A stretch of 64,000 nt of DNA, taken from Poa pratensis. Taxonomy: Eukaryota > Streptophyta > Magnoliopsida > Poales > Poaceae. This document shows, piece after piece, positions 35,647 through 46,934 of the stretch; position 1 is the first letter of the stretch; the number at the start of each line of letters is the position of its first letter. The stretch lies in contig CAMZMU010000034.1 in assembly GCA_947311845.1 (NCBI GenBank), positions 87,756,608-87,820,607 on the forward strand. Reading direction: 5' to 3'. The position numbers were made by a program, and so were the translations under genes. The notes beneath the pieces were generated by a model. It was not told where the DNA came from. It did not search any database and was given only the letters and a program-made list of their open reading frames with translations.

Positions 35647-37199
35647 TGATACGTCTCAAACGTATCTATAATTTTTGATGTTCCATGCTGTTATTATATC
35701 AATTGCTACATGTTTTGTTTACACTTCATAGCATTTTTATGCATTTTCTGGGACTAACCTATTAACAAGATGCCGAAGTGCCAGTTCCTGTTTTCTGCTG
35801 TTTTTCTCTTTCAGAAAAGCTAGTCGCAAAATATTCTCGGAATTGGACGAAAATCAAGGGCGTCATATTTTCACCGACACGATCAGAAGCCAAAGGGGAG
35901 ACGGAGACGAGCCACGAGGCCGCCTCGCCACCCTAGGGCGCGGCCAGTGGGTGCCGGGCCCTGGCGAGGCCGCCTCGAAGCTTCCGACGCCGCCCTTTCG
36001 CCTATATATTCCCGATGTCCCAAAACCCTAAAAACACCGATCATATTCCACGAAAAGTTCCGTGCCGCCGTCGTCGCCAACCCTAGATCGGGAGGGTTCT
36101 GAAGCTCTTCCCGGCACCCTGCCGGAGGGGAGATCATCACCGGAGGCTCTACATCGCCATGCCTGCCTCCGGAGTGATGCGTGAGTAGTTCATCCTTGGA
36201 CTACGGGTCCATAGCAGTAGCTAGATGGTTGTCTCTCCACCTTGTACCTCCATGTTTAGATCTTGTGAGCTGCCTAACATGATCAAGATCATCTTATTGT
36301 AATGCTACATGTTGTGTTTGCTGGGATCCGATGAATATTGATACTATGAGCAAGTTGTTTATCAATCTATATGTTTATGTTGTTTATGATCTTGCATGCT
36401 CTCCGTTGCTAGTAGATGCTTTGGCCAAGTAGATGCTTGTAACTCCAAGAGGGAGTATTTATGCTAGATAGTGGGTTCATGCCTCCAGAAATCTGGGCTC
36501 GAGTTGACAGAAACGACTAAGGTTGTGGATGTGCTGTTGCCACTAGGGATAAAACAATGATGCATTGTCTACGTGTCATTTGCATTGTTTACATTACACA
36601 CTTTACTTCATGCAATAATCTGTTGTTTGCAACTTAATACTGGAAGTGATGCGGATGCTGACCTGAAGGTGGATTATTTAGGCATAGATGAGTTGGATAG
36701 CAAGTCTATGTACTTTGTTGTAATGCCCAATTAAATCTCATAATGAACATCTTGTCATATATTGCATTGTCATGCACTCTCTATTTGTCAATTGCCCAGC
36801 TGTAATTTGTTCACCCAGCATGTTAGTTATCTTTTATGGAGAGACACCACTAGTGAACTGTGGACCCCGGTCCATTTCCTCATACTGATAAAACCACCTA
36901 CTGCAATCATCTGTTCCTTGTTACTTTCTGCAATCACTACTGTTTTCCACACTGTGCATTTAATCCTTTGTTTTCAGCAAGCCAGAGAGATTGACAACCT
37001 CTCTGTTTCGTTGGGGCAAATAGTTTGGTTGTGTTGTGTGCAGGTTCCACGTCAGTTGCGCCGCTGACAACCTTCTGAAGAACCTCCGTGTCCTCCTGGT
37101 TCGATAAACCTTGGTCATATTTCAAGGGAAAACTTCTGCTGCACTACATCATACCTTCCTCTTGGGGTCTAGCAACGAACGTGTGTGTCACGGGCATCA
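35647..37199 (+). repeat. 3' LTR of the Gypsy-type element
   Basis: 1553 bases, same start and end as the 5' LTR. Followed by GTGGT and the continuation of the split LINE. Confidence 0.9.
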
Positions 37200-37447
37200 G
37201 TGGTGTCGCGTTTGGAGGCGGCGCCGAGGGAGTTATTCTTCCAGCATGGATGGCCACATAATTTCCGTATCGATCTTCCACTACCATAGGTGGTTTTATA
37301 ATTTCTCATTATGATATGTAATCCGTCTTTTATTTTTTTTCCAACTTGGGACTGGTAAACTTGTGTAGGCTGTGTGCATCTTATCTATACAAAGACCAGG
37401 TGTAATGCTTAAAACTTTTAAATAATAAAACTCTCTTTATCTAAAAA
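37200..37447 (+). pseudogene. LINE C-terminal fragment, right part with 3' end
   Basis: Plus frame reads VSRLEAAPRELFFQHGWPHN, then FRIDLPLP and a stop, followed by a LINE-type 3' UTR ending in TCTAAAAAAAT. Together with 30290-30473 it forms one LINE 3' end, although about 70 expected residues between the two parts seem to be missing. Confidence 0.7.
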
Positions 37448-37569
37448 AATATGAGCTTAACAGACAAAACCCTCATGCCCGTTCGATTGAAGCGAAACGC
37501 TATTTTGTTTTTGAAATTTTCCACACATATATTAGGTCAGCAGGCCGCCTCATTAAAACCCTGCAAGTC

Positions 37570-38757
37570 TGAAAGGACATTTATTATCCCCTCTATGTTT
37601 TGTGTGTTAGATAACAACACCGTGAAAGTTTAATATGTTGCTAAGTGATTTCAGAATCGTCCGGTATCTCTCCATATTCAAAAAGAAGAAAGAAAGTTCG
37701 GGATATCGGAAAAGAGGCGCGGTGCCCTGGGTGGCCGGTTCCCAGGCCGGCCAGGCCGGGCTCCAGGCCGGCTGGCTCGGCTGGGTAGCCGGTTCCCTGG
37801 CCGGACCAGGCCGGGCCCCTGGCCGGTTGGCTCTGCTGGGTTGCCGGCTCCCAGGCCGGTCAGTCCGGGCCCCTGGCCGGCTGGCTCGGCTCGCTGGCCG
37901 GTTCCCTGGCCGGCCAGTCCGGCCCCCATGCCGGCTTCTCTGCAGCTGGCCACAGCTCGCCAGGCCGGCCAAACCGGCCCCCCAGCCGGCCAGTCTGGCA
38001 CCCCCAACGGCCACTTATTGGAGGAGCTTTAAATAGCCCTCCACCTACCTTGAGACAAGTAGCTTGAACACATTGAAGAACACCATTGATTGCATGCTCA
38101 AGATTTGATAGATCTCCCAATCCCTCCACCCAAACTCGTTGATACTTGGAGGATTGAAGGAGAAGCCCCGGATCTACATCTTCACCAAGCCGTTCTTCAT
38201 TTCCCCCTCATTCACTTGAGGGACCCTTTGCTAGGATTTCCATTGGGAAAATCTAGCCTCATATTGTACTCCCTTGATTGTCTTTGTGACAGATTTGTAG
38301 CTGTTCGGGAGCCCCCAATCCTCTTGTGGGTTGTGCCCCGGATCGTTGTTGTAAGGGCTCCGGATTACGCCTTGAAGGATTCCGATAGTGGAAGGTGAAC
38401 CAAACCTTTGTGGTGCGGTTCATCGGAGAAGAAGGTGCACCCGCCTTTTTGGCGGTTGTGTTTTGACCTTTGTGGTAGCTCACACCTCTCCAACGAGACG
38501 TACTCCCCTAAAAAAGGAGGAACTCGGGATTACATCCGCGTCTCCGCGTGCTTTCACTTTCGGTTACTTCTATCCTTGTTTACCGTCTTTACTTAGTATA
38601 CCTTGCTTAGTTGCTAGCTTGTCATATAGGTAAATTCACCATAGTTGCATATCTAGAGAATTTACCTTTTGTGTCAAGCCTAATTTGAAAAAGTACTAAA
38701 ATTGAAGTAGCACCTATTCCCCCCCCCCCCCCTCTAGGTGTCATACGATCCTTTCAA
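37570..38757. mobile_element. Solo LTR with AAGTC target duplication
   Basis: 1188 bases starting TGAAAGGACA and ending GATCCTTTCA (inverted TGAAAGGA/TCCTTTCA ends). Flanked by AAGTC at 37565-37569 and 38758-38762. It contains irregular repeats of CCAGGCCGGG and GCCGGTTCCC (37725-37995), shared with the related element at 59570-59710, and a run of 14 C near 38720. No internal genes. The clean flanks show LTR-LTR recombination after insertion. Confidence 0.85.
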
Positions 38758-38799
38758 AGTCCCTTTCGGTACCCTGGTTAGGGAAAGAGTGCGTCAACT

Positions 38800-41338
38800 A
38801 CCTGCTGCCTCAGCCAAACACAGATACATCGTTTACGAGCTTGCCTAGAATAAACCTAGGGGGTTCATCGACCCAATTACAAGAACTAGTAGAATTATAA
38901 GCATTCCTAGCAAGCTCGTGAGCTACTTGATTTGCTTCTCTGTTACAATATTCAATTGACACATTATCAAACCCACTCCAAAGCATCTGACAGTCATCAT
39001 AAATCGCTGCCACAGCCGTTGCAGAGAAACCTCCATCATTCATAGTTTCTACTACCTGCACACAATCAGTTTGGATAATAATTTTTTTTTTACGGAAGGC
39101 AGCGAGCACTGCTTCGATTTATTAAGAGAAGCCGGACAAATGCCGGTAAGAATACAGGGAGGGGTAACAGCATCTCGACCTCAAAGAAGGAAGAGGTGAG
39201 AGCACAACAACAACAACATAACGATTACAAGAAGAAGAGTAAATCCTGCTAAACAGGAATTTGTCGATCACACCAAACGGCATAGGGACCTCAGCTTCCA
39301 TCATCCTCTAATCAAGCAAGGCAGAGCACTATGAACTTGATCTTCTGGTCGCCACCCATCAACACCCAGCTCGATCCACCTCGGATCAGCTCGCTAACCC
39401 GGCTTCAAATGGCAGCGTCAATCCCTCCGCAGCTCGAACAATCAACAAGCTCCAAGAACACAAATTGGCAGGAGACAAACAGAGCAGAAAACACAAGGAG
39501 CAGCCACCAGCACCACTGCACCCAGCTGCCACGAACCACCAAAAGCCGGTCCAAAAGAACAAGCTCCAGGAAGACGCCTCCAAGGAGGGAGCGACATCAA
39601 CGACGTCGTCGTCATCCGATCCGGGAGTGGATCAAGGCTTTCTCCCGGAGCAACCTTGGGTGGACTTGTGCGGCCTCAGAACAACCCTCCATGGAGGTGA
39701 CCGGCGCCCGCATGCGTCGATGTCGTCCGTGCCAACCAGATGTTGCACGAGGCTCTCGCCCGCCGCCGCACACCTCCACCCTTTGCACCTTGCCGGCCAC
39801 CAAGCTGCCAGCGAGCAGGGCGGCGTGACCTAAGCCAGCCCACACCTGCGCGCCGCCAAAACAACGGGGAGAACCCCGCTGCCAGCTGAAGGGGAGCCGA
39901 CAACCACGACGAGCCCGAGGAAGGACGGGCCACGCGGCTGGCCGGAGTAGTGGGTCGAGGAAGCGCCGCCATCTCGGCCATCGATCCAGGCAGTCCTCCG
40001 TTGACCGAGCTAAGCCACCGCCGCCCAGAGGCCAGATCCGAGCGGATCCAACACCAGCAGGTTGAGCAGCGGCGCATCAGCTCCACGCCGCGGGAGGGCC
40101 GCCGCCGCGCACGCAGATCGGCGAGGGACGCCGCCTGCGCACAGGGAACTTCTGCGTCCACCGCAGCTATCCCCTGACCTCCTTTGTGGAGGCTGGGGGC
40201 CGCCGCCACCGCGGAGAGGCCGGCGGCAGCGGCGGCGAGGCGGGTGGGTGGTGAGGGTCGAGCGGCGGCGGCTAGGGTTCCCTCGAGTCGCCCGCGAGGG
40301 GGCGACGCGAGGGTCGGGGAAGATAGGATGCTTTGGATAATAAAATGGTTACTACCAATGTGTTGAGCCAACGTTAAGCCCTCTGTGAAAGCATACGCTT
40401 CCACCATTGGGGCATCAACCACATGTGGCAAGAAAGTTTGTGAAGCTGCTATGAATTGTCCCGTGTAGTCACGGATGATTACCCCTGTTGCTCCTCTACC
40501 TGAATCTATGTCATAAGCAGCATCCACATTAATCGTCAGTCTTCCCTCAGATGGTTTTTTCCATCCATCAACTTTCTTTGCATTCGGTTTTTTATTTGCA
40601 ATCATATAGTTCCTGGAGAGGACTGCAATAGACATAGCTGAACGAATAGGTCTCTGAACCTGCTCACCGTGTACTACTTGTCGTCTCTCCCACCAAATAA
40701 ACTATCCTGCCGTAAGAATTAATTCAGCAAACCCAATATTATCAAGAAGAGCTATCCGATTGGTCCTCCTGATGAGTTCCTCAACAAGCACCGAACCTGA
40801 TCTGTCAACATTTGCTATTTCTTTGATTTTATCCCAAACTCCCAGGTGTCTCCATATTTCCTTTGCCCTACTGCACACAAACAACATATGTTTTATATCC
40901 TCACAGCTTGACAAACACAAAGGGCAACCACTCTGATTACCTATGTGTCTATTTGCTAATATCCCCCGACAAGGTATCATACCATGCAGCACACGCCATC
41001 CAAATATTTTTATTTTGCTTGGTACTTCCAGTTTCCATAGTCTTTCCCACACTTTATTCTTTGCTCCTTCAGCAATATCCATATTTCTTTCATGTCTTCC
41101 AAATTTATAATTCCACTGACAATAGTAAGCAGATCTGACGGTAAACACACCCAACCTTGTGTAATGCCAAGCCACAAAATCCTCTCTTCCAGATGTCAAA
41201 GGAATCTGTAGGATTCTGTGTGCATCAACTGGCCAGAAAATGTCATTTATCAGTTCTTCATCCCACGAGCCATCCACCGGGTTTATAAGATCATGAACTT
41301 GGGTAATCAAATTGTTTCCCCTTGGAGTCATTATCTTT
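38800..41338 (-). pseudogene. 5'-truncated LINE with RNase H domain, interrupted by a retroposon
   Basis: Minus strand. 41331-40702 encodes the zinc-finger C-terminal region (AWHYTRLGVFTVRSAYY, KIFGWRVLHGMIPCRG, CPLCLSSCEDIKHMLFVC). A stop and frame change follow, then 40635-40332 starts an RNase H domain (INVDAAYD, GATGVIIRDYTGQFIAA, EAYAFTEGLTLA). The domain resumes at 39081-38813 after a 1250-base insertion (QTDCVQVVETMNDGG, EANQVAHELARNA, ending VSVFG). The reverse transcriptase proper is missing. The catalytic Asp/Glu positions are visible. It is a dead 3' half of a plant L1-type LINE. Confidence 0.85.
39082..40331 (-). mobile_element. GC-rich retroposon inserted in the LINE RNase H domain
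   Basis: Flanked by the exact 12-base duplication TTTGGATAATAA (39070-39081 and 40332-40343). A T-run at 39083-39091 is the poly(A) tail of a minus-strand retroposon. The rest is GC-rich with no protein domain. Its form (A tail, GC-rich leader, no ORF, about 1.2-1.5 kb) is like the element at 4088-5556. Removing it restores the RNase H reading frame around HFIIQ and TDCVQ. The long frames inside are composition artefacts. Confidence 0.85.
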
Positions 41339-41339
41339 A

Positions 41340-42355
41340 AACGCTATTGGTAAACGCCGCTCGTCCCTCACGAGACAGAGCCGCGCGGAACGGGAGCGAG
41401 GGGCCAAGGCGCCGCTCCTCCTTTTCTCCGGCGATCACCGGTGACGGACGACCTGACCTATACTTGGGCATCGCAGCGCTGGGTCTGGCCTACCTCTTTC
41501 GCGTGTCCCTCGCGTGGTGAAAATCGCAGGGACTGAGCGAGGCCTGGTTCGGCTAAACCAGCTGATTCGCCCACCATCTACTCGCCTCGAGCAATTGATT
41601 CCTACGAGGACGACCCACGATCGATAAATTATCTTCAACAGAAATGTTGCCAGCTTGGGGTACCAGCGTATGGAACCATCCACGGTTACTCACGGTGGCG
41701 GACTAAGGACAGCGACCAGCTCCGGTCGAGGCGCCCTGCAGGTGTTCGTCGTATTTCCCCAGTAGGGAAATTTCGTCGCCGACGGAGCCCCTGATTCAAT
41801 GTATGTTGCTCTCAATCATTGATTACTGTTGTATTGTTACTCCGTATCTACTTCTTCCCACTTATGCTGTGGAACAAGCCAACCTTAGGATTGCACAGTT
41901 GTTCAAACAGTACCTAATGACAGACATACGATGTTTCAGTAGTAGTACCAAATGCTTCAGTTTCCTACACACAAATGCGACTTGTATTTCCCGTTCAAGT
42001 TTTTATGAGATAGAGAGTGCACATAGAAATATAATCATTTCACTGTACAACAAAGCTTCACGTGCCATATTCATTGGATTATGATGCACACTAACACACA
42101 CATTCCCTGCGAGTTATAATAGCATGTTCCAGTGAGTAACCCTATTACATCACTAAAGAGAGGGAGGGCTACCTAGAGCAGGGTAGAGATTTGAAAAAGC
42201 TAACCTGATTAGAGAGGAAATATATTAGATCACAGTTCAGATGAGCAATTTCCCTTGAATTTCTGTTTTCGGATTACATTGTGGATTGCCCTGTTCTTGG
42301 TTCAGAGTTTATAGGCTAAACATTTCAAATGGGCCACTGTTTCAGAGTTTATAGG
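41340..42355. other. 3' flank of PGG copy B, with exon-like remnant
   Basis: From about 41345 it aligns with the flanks of copies A and C, including the CTCCGGCGATCACCGG block near 41419 and a broken copy of the F-box-like exon remnant (about 41690-41770, with stops). A 24-base direct repeat (42301-42324 and 42341-42364) ends the region and overlaps the end of the B coding sequence. No independent gene. Confidence 0.6.
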
Positions 42356-45245
42356 CTAAACATTAATGCGCTGGGGGCGAGGTGGCCCCACCTCCGCCAT
42401 TTCTTGGTTGCCATGTACCTCATGGACATGACGATGACGATCGGAACACCATGACAACGTCATATGGACTGCAAAGTAGCCCAGCACGGCGACGATAAGC
42501 GCGACGACATACATAGATGTCCTCCACCCCCTGCTGGAGCCGGCTGCATAGGCAAATAGGAGAACCACCAAATCCAGTATGATCGTCCAGTTCATTGCCC
42601 TCAGCGACCATTCTTCCCAGTCTTCTTCCTTCTTGTTTAGCAGCCAGTGTGGTAGCAGCATGATGATAACAACGATGGAAGCCACAAAAGAAATGGAATT
42701 GCTGTAGAAGAAGGCGAGGTACTGGGGCCTCATGTTATCGTGCATCACCGGGTTGCCTGCCTCGTACCCATTGCCGCTGCTCTGCCACGTCCCGCCAGGA
42801 GGTTGAAGGCCGGCCTGGTAGGCTACGCTCGCGACTAAGATTCCTAGCAGCATCAGGTACTTACGCCTGGCGTGCTTCTTCCTTTCTTCTTCGTTCTTAG
42901 GGGGCTCCTGTTCTGTGGACCGCGCAGCTTCTGAATTATTATTTTTCTTGTTCAGCTCCCTCACCAAAAATACTAGTAGCAGCCCAGCTGCAACAAACAT
43001 GACAAAAGCCACCAACACGAAGATGTAGATGGATGTCTTGATGTGTTGCGTGCTTCCAGCGGCGTAAGCCCCCATCAAACAAAACAAGCCCACCGCCGTA
43101 CATACAGATAGTGCATTACTTCGTATGGCTGGCCTGTACAGATTGGGGTTCACCAGGAGGATGATGAGGGAGATTGACAACATAAAGCTCACCGAGTTGC
43201 AGTAGAAGAAGGCATGGTAGCGGCGAGGGTAGTTGTACAAGAGGACCGGGTCGCCTGCGTGGTGCCCGAGCTCATCGTCCTGGAGCAGGAAGCCCCCTGG
43301 AGGGGTGAGACCAGCTTGGTAGGTGATGGTCGCGGCCAAGATCGCGAAGAGGAGCAGTCGTTTGCGCCTCTTCTCAAGCAACCGATCTTCATTTGGGTCT
43401 TTGTTTTCCTTGTGGTCCAGTGTGAAGAAGACGATATGGATCACAACATAGACTAGGACGGCGCCTGCCAAGGCCATGGCGTAGATGGAATGGTTCACGT
43501 CTCGGCAGCTCCCTGCAGCATATGCGCCGATGAGGCCAAACAGGTCGAGTATCATGGCTGCCTCCAGCACGTGGTGCTTGACCAGATGCTCGTTCTGGAC
43601 TAGAATGATGGCCACCAATGAGGCCACGAAGGCAACCGAGTTGCAGTAGAAGAATACATTGTACCGCCTAGCGTCTGTCGTGAGAAGGATCGGGTTGCTA
43701 GCCATGTGCCCATTTTTGTCGTCCTGCCAAAGGCCACCCGGTGGGTTCAAACCCGCTGAGTAGGTGATGGTGGCGGCAAGAATGGCGAGCAGTAGAACAA
43801 GAGAGCGAGCCTTGTCCAGAACCTCTCTAGCACTGATCCATTCATTGCAGAGAAAGAAGAAACATAGTTCACAGTTCAGTCATAGAGGAAGAAGAAACAT
43901 ACTTCGGTTCAGTTGCAGAGAAAGAAAGAAATTGCAAATAAAGGAAAGGAAGAGAATGTGCTCAGTACCTGGCATTATCACTAGTCTGCTGATTTTGAAC
44001 AGTTTGTGGCTCTGGACTGGAGTTTGGCGCCAAAGTGTAGAAGCAACCATGGACTAGGATGTATGCCAGAACGGCCCCAACCAAGCTGACCACGTAGACG
44101 GTGGTGTCGGTCTTCCTGCAGCTGCCAGCGGCGTATGCAACGACGAGGCCGACCAGCGTGACGATGATGCACGCGTAGAGCATGAGTGACCGGGCCGTCT
44201 TCTCACTTAGCCTTCTGTCAATGATGAGCAGCATGGTGATGAGCAGGGAAGCCACGAACGACGTGGTATTGCAGAGCAAGAACACTGTCAGGCGCGGGCT
44301 GTGGTGATCCTTGAGGATAGCGTCACCCGGGCGGTGGTGTGCCCCGGTGCTGTCCCAGAAGCCGCCCGGCGTGCTTAGCCCGGCGACGTATGTGACGCTC
44401 ACCGCGAACGTCGCCAGAAGCATTAGGACCTTGCGGATCCGTTCTTCGGTTTTCAGCTCCTTCAGGCCCTTCTTTTCCTCGAGCATGAGCACGCCGCCGA
44501 AGTCAGAGTTGGGGATGGGTCCGGGCGTTGGGCCAGAACCGGGGCTGGGGTTGGTGGTTGGCATCATGTCGGCGGAGCCGGAGTCGGTGACGGGTTTGGA
44601 GCCGGGGCTGGGGTTGGTGGTGGGCATTACGTCACCGGAGCCGCAGTCAGGGAAGTGTCCAGACAATGCGCCAGAGCCGGGGCTGGGGTTGGTAGTGGGC
44701 ATCACGTTGCCGGAGCCTGAGTCGTTGTCTGGAAACCACCTGTCCTGAAACTTGAGAACGATGATATAGAGAAAGACGGCGGCCACCAGCACCCCGGAGT
44801 ACACTGCAGAGACCTTGTCTCGGCAGGTGCCGGCAGCGTAGGCGCCCATGAGGCTGAGCAGGTCGAGCACCATGACAAGCCGCAGCGGCACGACGTCCTT
44901 CAAGACCCAAACGGCGCCCTTCTTCTCCTTATCGTGCCGGACGGCGAGGATGAGGATGAAGACGATGACCACCAGCGACGAGGCGAAGGCAGTGGCGTTG
45001 CAGTAGAAAAATGCGAGGTACCGGCGGTAGTGGGTGTGGCGGATGATGGGGTCGCCGGCGACCTGGCCGTCATCGTTGGAGCCCTCCTGCCATAAGCCTC
45101 CGGGAGGGCTGAAGGCCGCCGCGTACGTCACCATGGCCACAATGGTAGCCAGCAGCAGGAGGTACTTCCGCAGGTTGTACTCCCATGGCTGGCTCTCGGG
45201 CCGCACAGGTGCTGGCTGGCCGGTCTCCATTGCCGCCGGCTGCAT
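42356..45245 (-). CDS. PGG copy B: five-module PGG-domain multipass membrane protein
   Basis: Two exons on the minus strand: 45245-43969 and 43826-42356. A 142-bp intron (GT at 43968, TAG at 43829-43827) sits at the same place and phase as in copy A. 915 residues from ATG 45243-45245; a second in-frame ATG follows at codon 6. PPGG or TPGG motifs fall at about residues 47-50, 292-295, 454-457, 601-604 and 768-771, each with the surrounding helices, FF(Y/L) and AYAAG motifs. The loop between modules 1 and 2 carries three copies of MPTTNPSPGS (about 182-236) that copy A lacks. The last residues (QRINV) differ from the NPPV ends of A and C. There is no ankyrin domain. Function unknown; the frame is fully open and codon use matches copy A, so it is likely active. 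Confidence 0.88.
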
Positions 45246-45330
45246 GCAGGGCCTCTTCTTGTGATGCAGGAGAATGGCGAACGGCAACCGTGTACCGTAG
45301 GATAGGAGTAGTGCCTAGAGAGCTGTGTCA

Positions 45331-45350
45331 TTATAAAACGACTTGACTCG
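45331..45350 (-). promoter_or_regulatory. TATA box and W-box core of PGG copy B
   Basis: Minus strand TTTATAA at 45331-45337, about 86 bases upstream of the ATG, in the sequence CGTTTTATAATG conserved with copy C. TTGACT (plus strand) at 45343-45348. Further cores lie at 45542-45547 (AGTCAA) and 45560-45565 (GGTCAA). Confidence 0.6.
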
Positions 45351-45374
45351 GCGCTCGTCGTCGGGAGGAAGGTG

Positions 45375-45413
45375 CTTCCTCAGGCGGTACTCCCAGGTCT
45401 GCTGGCCGGGCGC
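45375..45413 (-). pseudogene. Stub of another PGG gene (start of exon 1)
   Basis: Minus strand reads APGQQTWEYRLRK, matching the start of PGG exon 1 (MAPEQQPWEYSLRK in copy A), with ACG in place of the ATG. It is joined abruptly to the promoter of copy B, so the rest of that gene was deleted. The sequence further upstream would be the promoter of the lost copy. Confidence 0.75.
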
Positions 45414-45439
45414 CGTTGACGGGGCTAGTCGGCTACTCT

Positions 45440-46770
45440 GTACTCATTCAGCAAGTGTGCTCCCACTTGTTAATTATTGATTTCTTGTGGTACTGAATAT
45501 CCAGTGGCAACGATAATTATTGTGGTACTCTCAACAAGTCGAGTCAACTAGTCTTCTCCGGTCAAAGAAACTAGCATTTTCTTTTGGTTTTTTAGGATAA
45601 ACATTTGAAAGCATCATGTGAAGCAGCCGTAGCTGAATGCAGGCTTCTTATTTGGGAAAGAGTAAAGTCTTTAAAAAATCTTCACCTTGTTGTGGTATTC
45701 TTAGTTAATTCTAACCTTCTCATCCCAAGCACCCTGACGCCAAAATTAGCATGCTCGAGACGCAAGATTGCTGACGTGACGACTGACGAGGGTCAAGGTC
45801 GGGATCACTGACTTGGTACATTGGTGTGTGGATGCCGCTATTGCTGACTTGTCCTCGGCAGCGGACCCTATCTCCAGCAACAAAATGGCCAGAATATTAT
45901 GCTATATCTTCGGGCAATATTTTTCTTTACGCGTTTTTCATCACGACGACATTTTGTTTGTTTTTTCCATCATTGTGAGCTATGTTTTTATTTTGGAGAA
46001 TCTATGTATTGTAATTGTGTACGTGTGCGCATACGCTTTTGCTTCTAGCCAATGGAAATTTATTTATTCAACAACCATGGCATGTGCCAAGTTATCCAGC
46101 TTGATTTCAGCTCTAGAGATTTTGATGGTCTTCTCGGACTGCCTCCGACGCCTGAAAATATCTGCAAGCAACGGCCTGATCGCCCAATGTCCAGGCCCGG
46201 AAATCTAGATGTCTCCATGTCTTCGAGATTGTCTTGTGTGTGATATTCTTCGGTTGGGCATGTGGTTGAGAAAACTAAAATAAATCGATCGCATCGAGAG
46301 AGCACCAAGCCGCAAAAAGAGGAATAATTCACATGAGAAGGGAGAGAGGCGATTAACATTTCTGAAATTTTGCAAAGGACTCTTACTTATTTCTAGTGTT
46401 AACGATCAGATATGGTACATTCAGAGTTGTAAGACAGACACCTTTCATTAATTTTTTTTGCAGCCCTGCACATGAGATTGTATTTATGTAGTCATGGATC
46501 AGTTACAATGAACTTTTGTCTAATTTCTGTGGCGACAGTGTTCAGACTTTTTTATCTACAGGAGAGCTGCTTGTATTATATTAAGATAAGAAGAACAAAT
46601 GTGCAGAAAATTCTTATGTAACGGAGAAACTATTGTACAAACCATATGCACACTTTTCACCACCTGATATGCTCAATGGCAATTGGCAACTGAACATGTG
46701 GAGAGATAATATGAAGCATTGTACAATGCTGTTTCATAAGCAACAAACATGACCTATTATTCCTTCCAAA
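45440..46770. repeat. Duplicated spacer D2, copy 1
   Basis: Collinear with 49165-49412 plus 51242-52760. This copy lacks the LINE and MITE found in the other and therefore shows both empty sites. No gene recognised. The short plus frames at 45813-46208 show no domain. Confidence 0.85.
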
Positions 46771-46934
46771 TCCTAGCTAAAAGACTGTAAGAATTCAGAT
46801 GAATTCCTCGCGTGCTAAAAGACTCCGAAGCATCGAAGTTTGTCACAAGAAAACCAAAATGTCAGGGATTACTTTCGATATCTCATCCTGGTTCATATTC
46901 ATTACCTTCAGATTGTTTTGGCTTACAAACTATG

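Larger units (their letters stand above)
30474..37199 (+). mobile_element. Non-autonomous Gypsy-type LTR retrotransposon
   Basis: Element of 6.7 kb with long LTRs (30474-32043 and 35647-37199), both beginning TGATACGTCTCAAACG and ending GGGCATCA. The primer site at 32055-32072 resembles the TGGCGCCGTTGCCGGGGA type common in Triticeae Gypsy elements, with one change. The purine tract AAGCTTGGGGATGC precedes the right LTR. Flanks are GTGGG and GTGGT, a target duplication with one mismatch. The LTRs differ by several substitutions and small indels, so it is older than the Copia element. Only one ORF (32240-33091) remains; reverse transcriptase, RNase H and integrase are absent. Confidence 0.88.

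Noticed and set aside
37725..37995. CCAGGCCGGG repeats, considered as a CpG-island promoter or CRISPR-like array
   Set aside because: Irregular spacing, located inside a solo LTR and shared with another LTR-type element. No gene starts there, and CRISPR is not expected in a plant genome.
39331..40366. Several GC-rich frames of 60-165 codons
   Set aside because: They lie inside the non-coding retroposon at 39082-40331. One joins RNase H sequence to retroposon sequence only by read-through.
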